Below, one piece after another: positions 13,034 through 15,499 of a DNA stretch of 15,499 nt. Numbering within the stretch: position 1 is the first letter of the stretch; every line of letters begins with the position of its first letter. The notes beneath the pieces were generated by a model. It did not search any database. It saw nothing but the letters and a program-made list of their open reading frames with translations, and had not been told where the DNA came from. Source of the stretch: JAAYCI01 sp964371725. GTDB taxonomy: Bacteria > Bacillota > Clostridia > Oscillospirales > Ruminococcaceae. The DNA lies in contig CAYJNQ010000040.1 of the NCBI GenBank assembly GCA_964371725.1, positions 1 through 15,499 of the forward strand, in the 5' to 3' direction. A program made the translations under genes and the position numbers.

Positions 13034-14990
13034 ATTCACAGAGGATACACCGCCCAAAAGTGCGCCCCCCAAAACAAAGCAAACCGTATATGATAATTTT
13101 ACAGGTGCGGATTTTTCCAATGATGCCTACTTGTGCCGAACCGACAAAAGCCCGGACATTTTGAATATGATTGGGGAGGACGGGATTTTAACCGGGCGCA
13201 CGGGATGGGAACCGGTGTACACGGCCGAGGGCGTGGTGAACGGGCTTTGCAAGGGGTTTGCCGAAAGGGATGTGGTGTATCTTGCGCACATTGGCACAAA
13301 ACTGTATTCCTTCAAACCCGATGGCACCGAGCTTTCCGAGCTTTACAGCGGCCTGCCAAACGAAAAAAGTGTGTTGTTTTTTGCCACGCGCACAAAACGG
13401 CCGCTTGTTGCCACAGAGGATTTGGAAGAGCCAAAAAACTTGGGGTTCGTGCTCACGGGGGCCGGTTTTTTCTATGTGGATTTCTACGAAACGCCCGTTC
13501 AAGTGGGGCGCGTTTCGGACATTGCCACGGTGCCCGTGGTGAAAATTGGGGTGAAACCAAACGGTGCGGGCGAAACCCTGGACGCGGTGAACCTGCTGCA
13601 AAAAAAACGCAGCGAAAAATTTTTGGGAGACGGCAGCAGCAAAACCTTTCAGCTGGGCGCCAAAGATTTGGACAGCGACCTTTTGGAAATTGTGGAGATA
13701 ACCGCGAGCGGGCAAAAAACCTACACCGAAAACAGCAGTGGTGCCACGGGTTTTTCCGTAAACCGTGCGCTGGGCTCCGTCACGTTTGTAACAGCGCCCC
13801 CGACACCGCCCGTTACGGGCGAAGAAAACATCTACATCACCTATGCCAAAACCAGAGAGGGCAACGCTGAAAAAATTGAAAAATGCCGTGCGTACACGCA
13901 GTTTGGCCTGGGTGGAGATGTGCGCGTGTTTGTGACGCGCAACCCGGACTTTCGCGCCTACGACTGGTGGTGCGAAACCCAAGACCCCAGCTATTTTGCC
14001 GACTTAAACTACAGCATCATTGGCAACGATGACACCGCCGTGATGGGCTATTTGCCCTACAAACAATATCTCGGCTTGGTGAAGGAGGACGCCGAAAACA
14101 CAACGGTGTATTTCAGAACCGCCGAGTTTCAAAACGACAAGGTGCAGTTTTTCACAACCCCGGCCATACAGGGCGTGGGGGCTATATCGCCCTTTGCGTT
14201 TTCAAACCTTGGCGACGAGCCCGTGTACCTTTCAAGGAACGGCGTGTACAGCATCATTTCCAACGCCGTCACCTTGCAAAATACCCCGCAAAACCGCTCT
14301 TACTGGGTGGACGAACGCCTCACGAAAGAACCGAACCTCGAAAATGCCATCTCAGTGGCCCACGAAAACAAGTATTACCTCAGCATCAACGCGCACACCT
14401 ATATCATTTCTGTGCCGCGCAAGGACCGCAAAGACTATCAAACCGAAGAGGCCTACGCCGCCTACTACTGGGAGGGTTTTGCGCCCACCTGTTACCTTTC
14501 GGACGGGAAAACCCTGTGGTTTGGCGACGCAGAGGGGCGCCTTTGCCGCTTTAAAAACCGTGGCGACCAAAGCGACTACTTCGACGGTGCAGATGAAAGC
14601 CCCGTGCCCATTCGCTATTTGTTCACCACCAAGCAAGACGACGACGCGGCGGGGGTGTATCTCAAAAGCCTGCAAAAAAAAGGTTGCTACATCGTTTTGA
14701 AGCCGCACCGAAAAAGCACCGTGAACATTTACTACAACACGAATGTGGGCACCGTGAACGAGGGGCGGCAAACCGTGAAACACGCCGATTGGTTCGACTT
14801 TCAAAATGTGGATTTTGAGCGGATTTCGTTTGTGTCCTCCACTTTTGCGCAGCCCATCCCTTTGCGCGACAAGGTGAAAAAATACAAAACACTGCAATAT
14901 GTTCTGTTTTTGGAGGAGGTGGGCGAAACGTTTTCGCTGGTGTCCATCGGCAAGCTTTACCACATCACAAACAAGATAGCGAGGTATTAA
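13026..14990 (+). CDS. Tail stopper/stabilisation-like protein
   Basis: The 654-residue protein starts at ATG 13026, 9 nt after AAAGGGG, overlapping the upstream gene by 8 bases. Residues about 22-65 (YDNFTGADFSNDAYLCRTDK and DILNMIGEDGILTGRTGWEP) follow the layout of phage proteins that list mapped sites and state a reference, typical of the P22 gp10-like stabilisation/stopper class. The rest is rich in short beta strands with repeated Tyr/Trp patterns, consistent with a beta-propeller (YLSRNGVYSIISN, NKYYLSINAHTYIISV, KTLWFGDAEGRLCRF). It would close the portal-adaptor channel or form part of a short tail. It could alternatively be a large minor tail protein; no membrane segment or enzyme motif is seen. 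Confidence 0.6.
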   Translation: MIKFTEDTPPKSAPPKTKQTVYDNFTGADFSNDAYLCRTDKSPDILNMIGEDGILTGRTGWEPVYTAEGVVNGLCKGFAERDVVYLAHIGTKLYSFKPDGTELSELYSGLPNEKSVLFFATRTKRPLVATEDLEEPKNLGFVLTGAGFFYVDFYETPVQVGRVSDIATVPVVKIGVKPNGAGETLDAVNLLQKKRSEKFLGDGSSKTFQLGAKDLDSDLLEIVEITASGQKTYTENSSGATGFSVNRALGSVTFVTAPPTPPVTGEENIYITYAKTREGNAEKIEKCRAYTQFGLGGDVRVFVTRNPDFRAYDWWCETQDPSYFADLNYSIIGNDDTAVMGYLPYKQYLGLVKEDAENTTVYFRTAEFQNDKVQFFTTPAIQGVGAISPFAFSNLGDEPVYLSRNGVYSIISNAVTLQNTPQNRSYWVDERLTKEPNLENAISVAHENKYYLSINAHTYIISVPRKDRKDYQTEEAYAAYYWEGFAPTCYLSDGKTLWFGDAEGRLCRFKNRGDQSDYFDGADESPVPIRYLFTTKQDDDAAGVYLKSLQKKGCYIVLKPHRKSTVNIYYNTNVGTVNEGRQTVKHADWFDFQNVDFERISFVSSTFAQPIPLRDKVKKYKTLQYVLFLEEVGETFSLVSIGKLYHITNKIARY

Positions 14991-14993
14991 GTT

Positions 14994-15499
14994 ATGGATT
15001 ACACGATTTTCAAAATCAGTGCAAGCGAGGCGGGGGCTGTGAATGTGCAAAGCGCGCCGAATGTGCTGAGCAAGACCCCGGCCGAAAACAAGGCCGTGTT
15101 CGATGCCTTGCCCGAGCTTCACAGGGAAAAATACAACGCCCTGATTGACGAATTGACAAAAAACGGCCAAAACCCGGTGCTGGGCGAGGCGGGGTTGTGG
15201 CTGCGCATCAACGACCAAAACGAAAAGATGGAATTTTCGCTGGATGCGGGCGCTACTTGGCAGCAAAGTGCGAATGAAGGGCATCGCGTGATGAACAACG
15301 ACGGGGACATCATGCCGCAGAAATCGGATTTGCAGTTTCGCGGCGCAAGCGTGACGGATGAAGACGGAAAAACCGTGGTGCAGTTTTTCCAAAGCGGCGA
15401 GGGCGTGCCCGAGGGGGGCGAGGCCGGGCGTGTTTTAAGGAAAAAGACAGAGGCCAGCTTCGACACAGAGTGGAGCGACAAAGCCCCCGATTCGGAGCG
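14994..15499 (+). CDS. Tail fibre/baseplate-like protein, N-terminal part (3' partial)
   Basis: ATG 14994 follows the stopper-like gene stop by 3 nt, and the frame stays open to the end of the window (168 codons visible). Residues 21-44 (APNVLSKTPAENKAVFDALP) match a motif recurrent near the start of phage structural proteins of Clostridia, and residues about 137-165 (EGGEAGRVLRKKTEASFDTE) recall the repeat-type linkers of tail fibres (GQVLxKxSDxxxDTxW). It should attach to the tail and contact the host surface. The ribosome site is weak (GAGGTATTAAGTT), so it may be translated by coupling to the upstream gene. The rest of the protein, including any receptor-binding part, lies outside the window. 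Confidence 0.72.
   Translation, partial: MDYTIFKISASEAGAVNVQSAPNVLSKTPAENKAVFDALPELHREKYNALIDELTKNGQNPVLGEAGLWLRINDQNEKMEFSLDAGATWQQSANEGHRVMNNDGDIMPQKSDLQFRGASVTDEDGKTVVQFFQSGEGVPEGGEAGRVLRKKTEASFDTEWSDKAPDSE

Noticed and set aside
14352..15392. Open frame of 346 codons on the minus strand
   Set aside because: It runs across the 3' end of one plus-strand gene and the start of the next, with low-complexity His/Phe-rich sequence typical of an antisense shadow.

Overview
The window reads as the left part of an integrated, tailed-phage genome (prophage) in a low-to-middle GC Gram-positive bacterium, most likely a Clostridia member (Oscillospiraceae/Ruminococcaceae-like; the family is inferred, not proven). 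The reasons are strong AGGAGG-type ribosome binding sites, a sigma-A consensus promoter, and phage families typical of Firmicutes phages: a replisome organiser, a G39P-like helicase loader/inhibitor and a DUF1492-type regulator. The left edge also carries a bacterial-type surface protein with a three-helix membrane anchor, so a host/phage boundary probably lies near 838-914, at a bidirectional terminator.

Layout. 1-837: end of a host-like cell-surface protein. 850-881: shared terminator. 915-2237 (minus strand): a lipoprotein gene directly behind a CI/LexA-like (XRE plus S24) repressor. 2265-2453: divergent promoters with a palindromic operator, the likely lysis/lysogeny switch. 2482-4113 (plus strand): a short early operon with a 36-residue Trp-rich peptide, a replisome organiser holding iteron-like repeats (candidate origin), a helicase loader/inhibitor and a sigma-like late regulator. 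4114-4888: noncoding stretch with a degraded repeat, a 162-bp MITE and several terminator-like hairpins inside a larger inverted repeat. 4889-15499: packaging and virion genes in the order small ORF at the small-terminase position, large terminase, portal with an embedded zinc ribbon, zinc-ribbon protein, scaffold-like protein, 48-aa peptide, major capsid protein, second MITE and poly-G/poly-C tract, 60-aa Pro/Lys-rich protein, adaptor-like protein, large stopper/stabilisation-like protein, and the start of a tail fibre-like protein.

How it works together. The repressor probably binds the operator next to the early promoter and silences the plus-strand genes in the lysogen, while the cotranscribed lipoprotein is displayed on the cell surface. 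On induction the early genes would start replication and the DUF1492-like regulator could switch on the packaging and structural operon. No integrase, Cro or lysis genes are seen in this window. They may lie outside it on the right.

The clearest unexpected finding is a pair of inverted 162-bp MITE-like elements. One is inserted exactly in the stop codon of the capsid gene and rebuilds a stop codon from its own first base. Other points of interest are the zinc ribbon inside the portal protein, the iteron-like repeats, the hairpin cluster before the packaging genes and the Trp-rich leader peptide.
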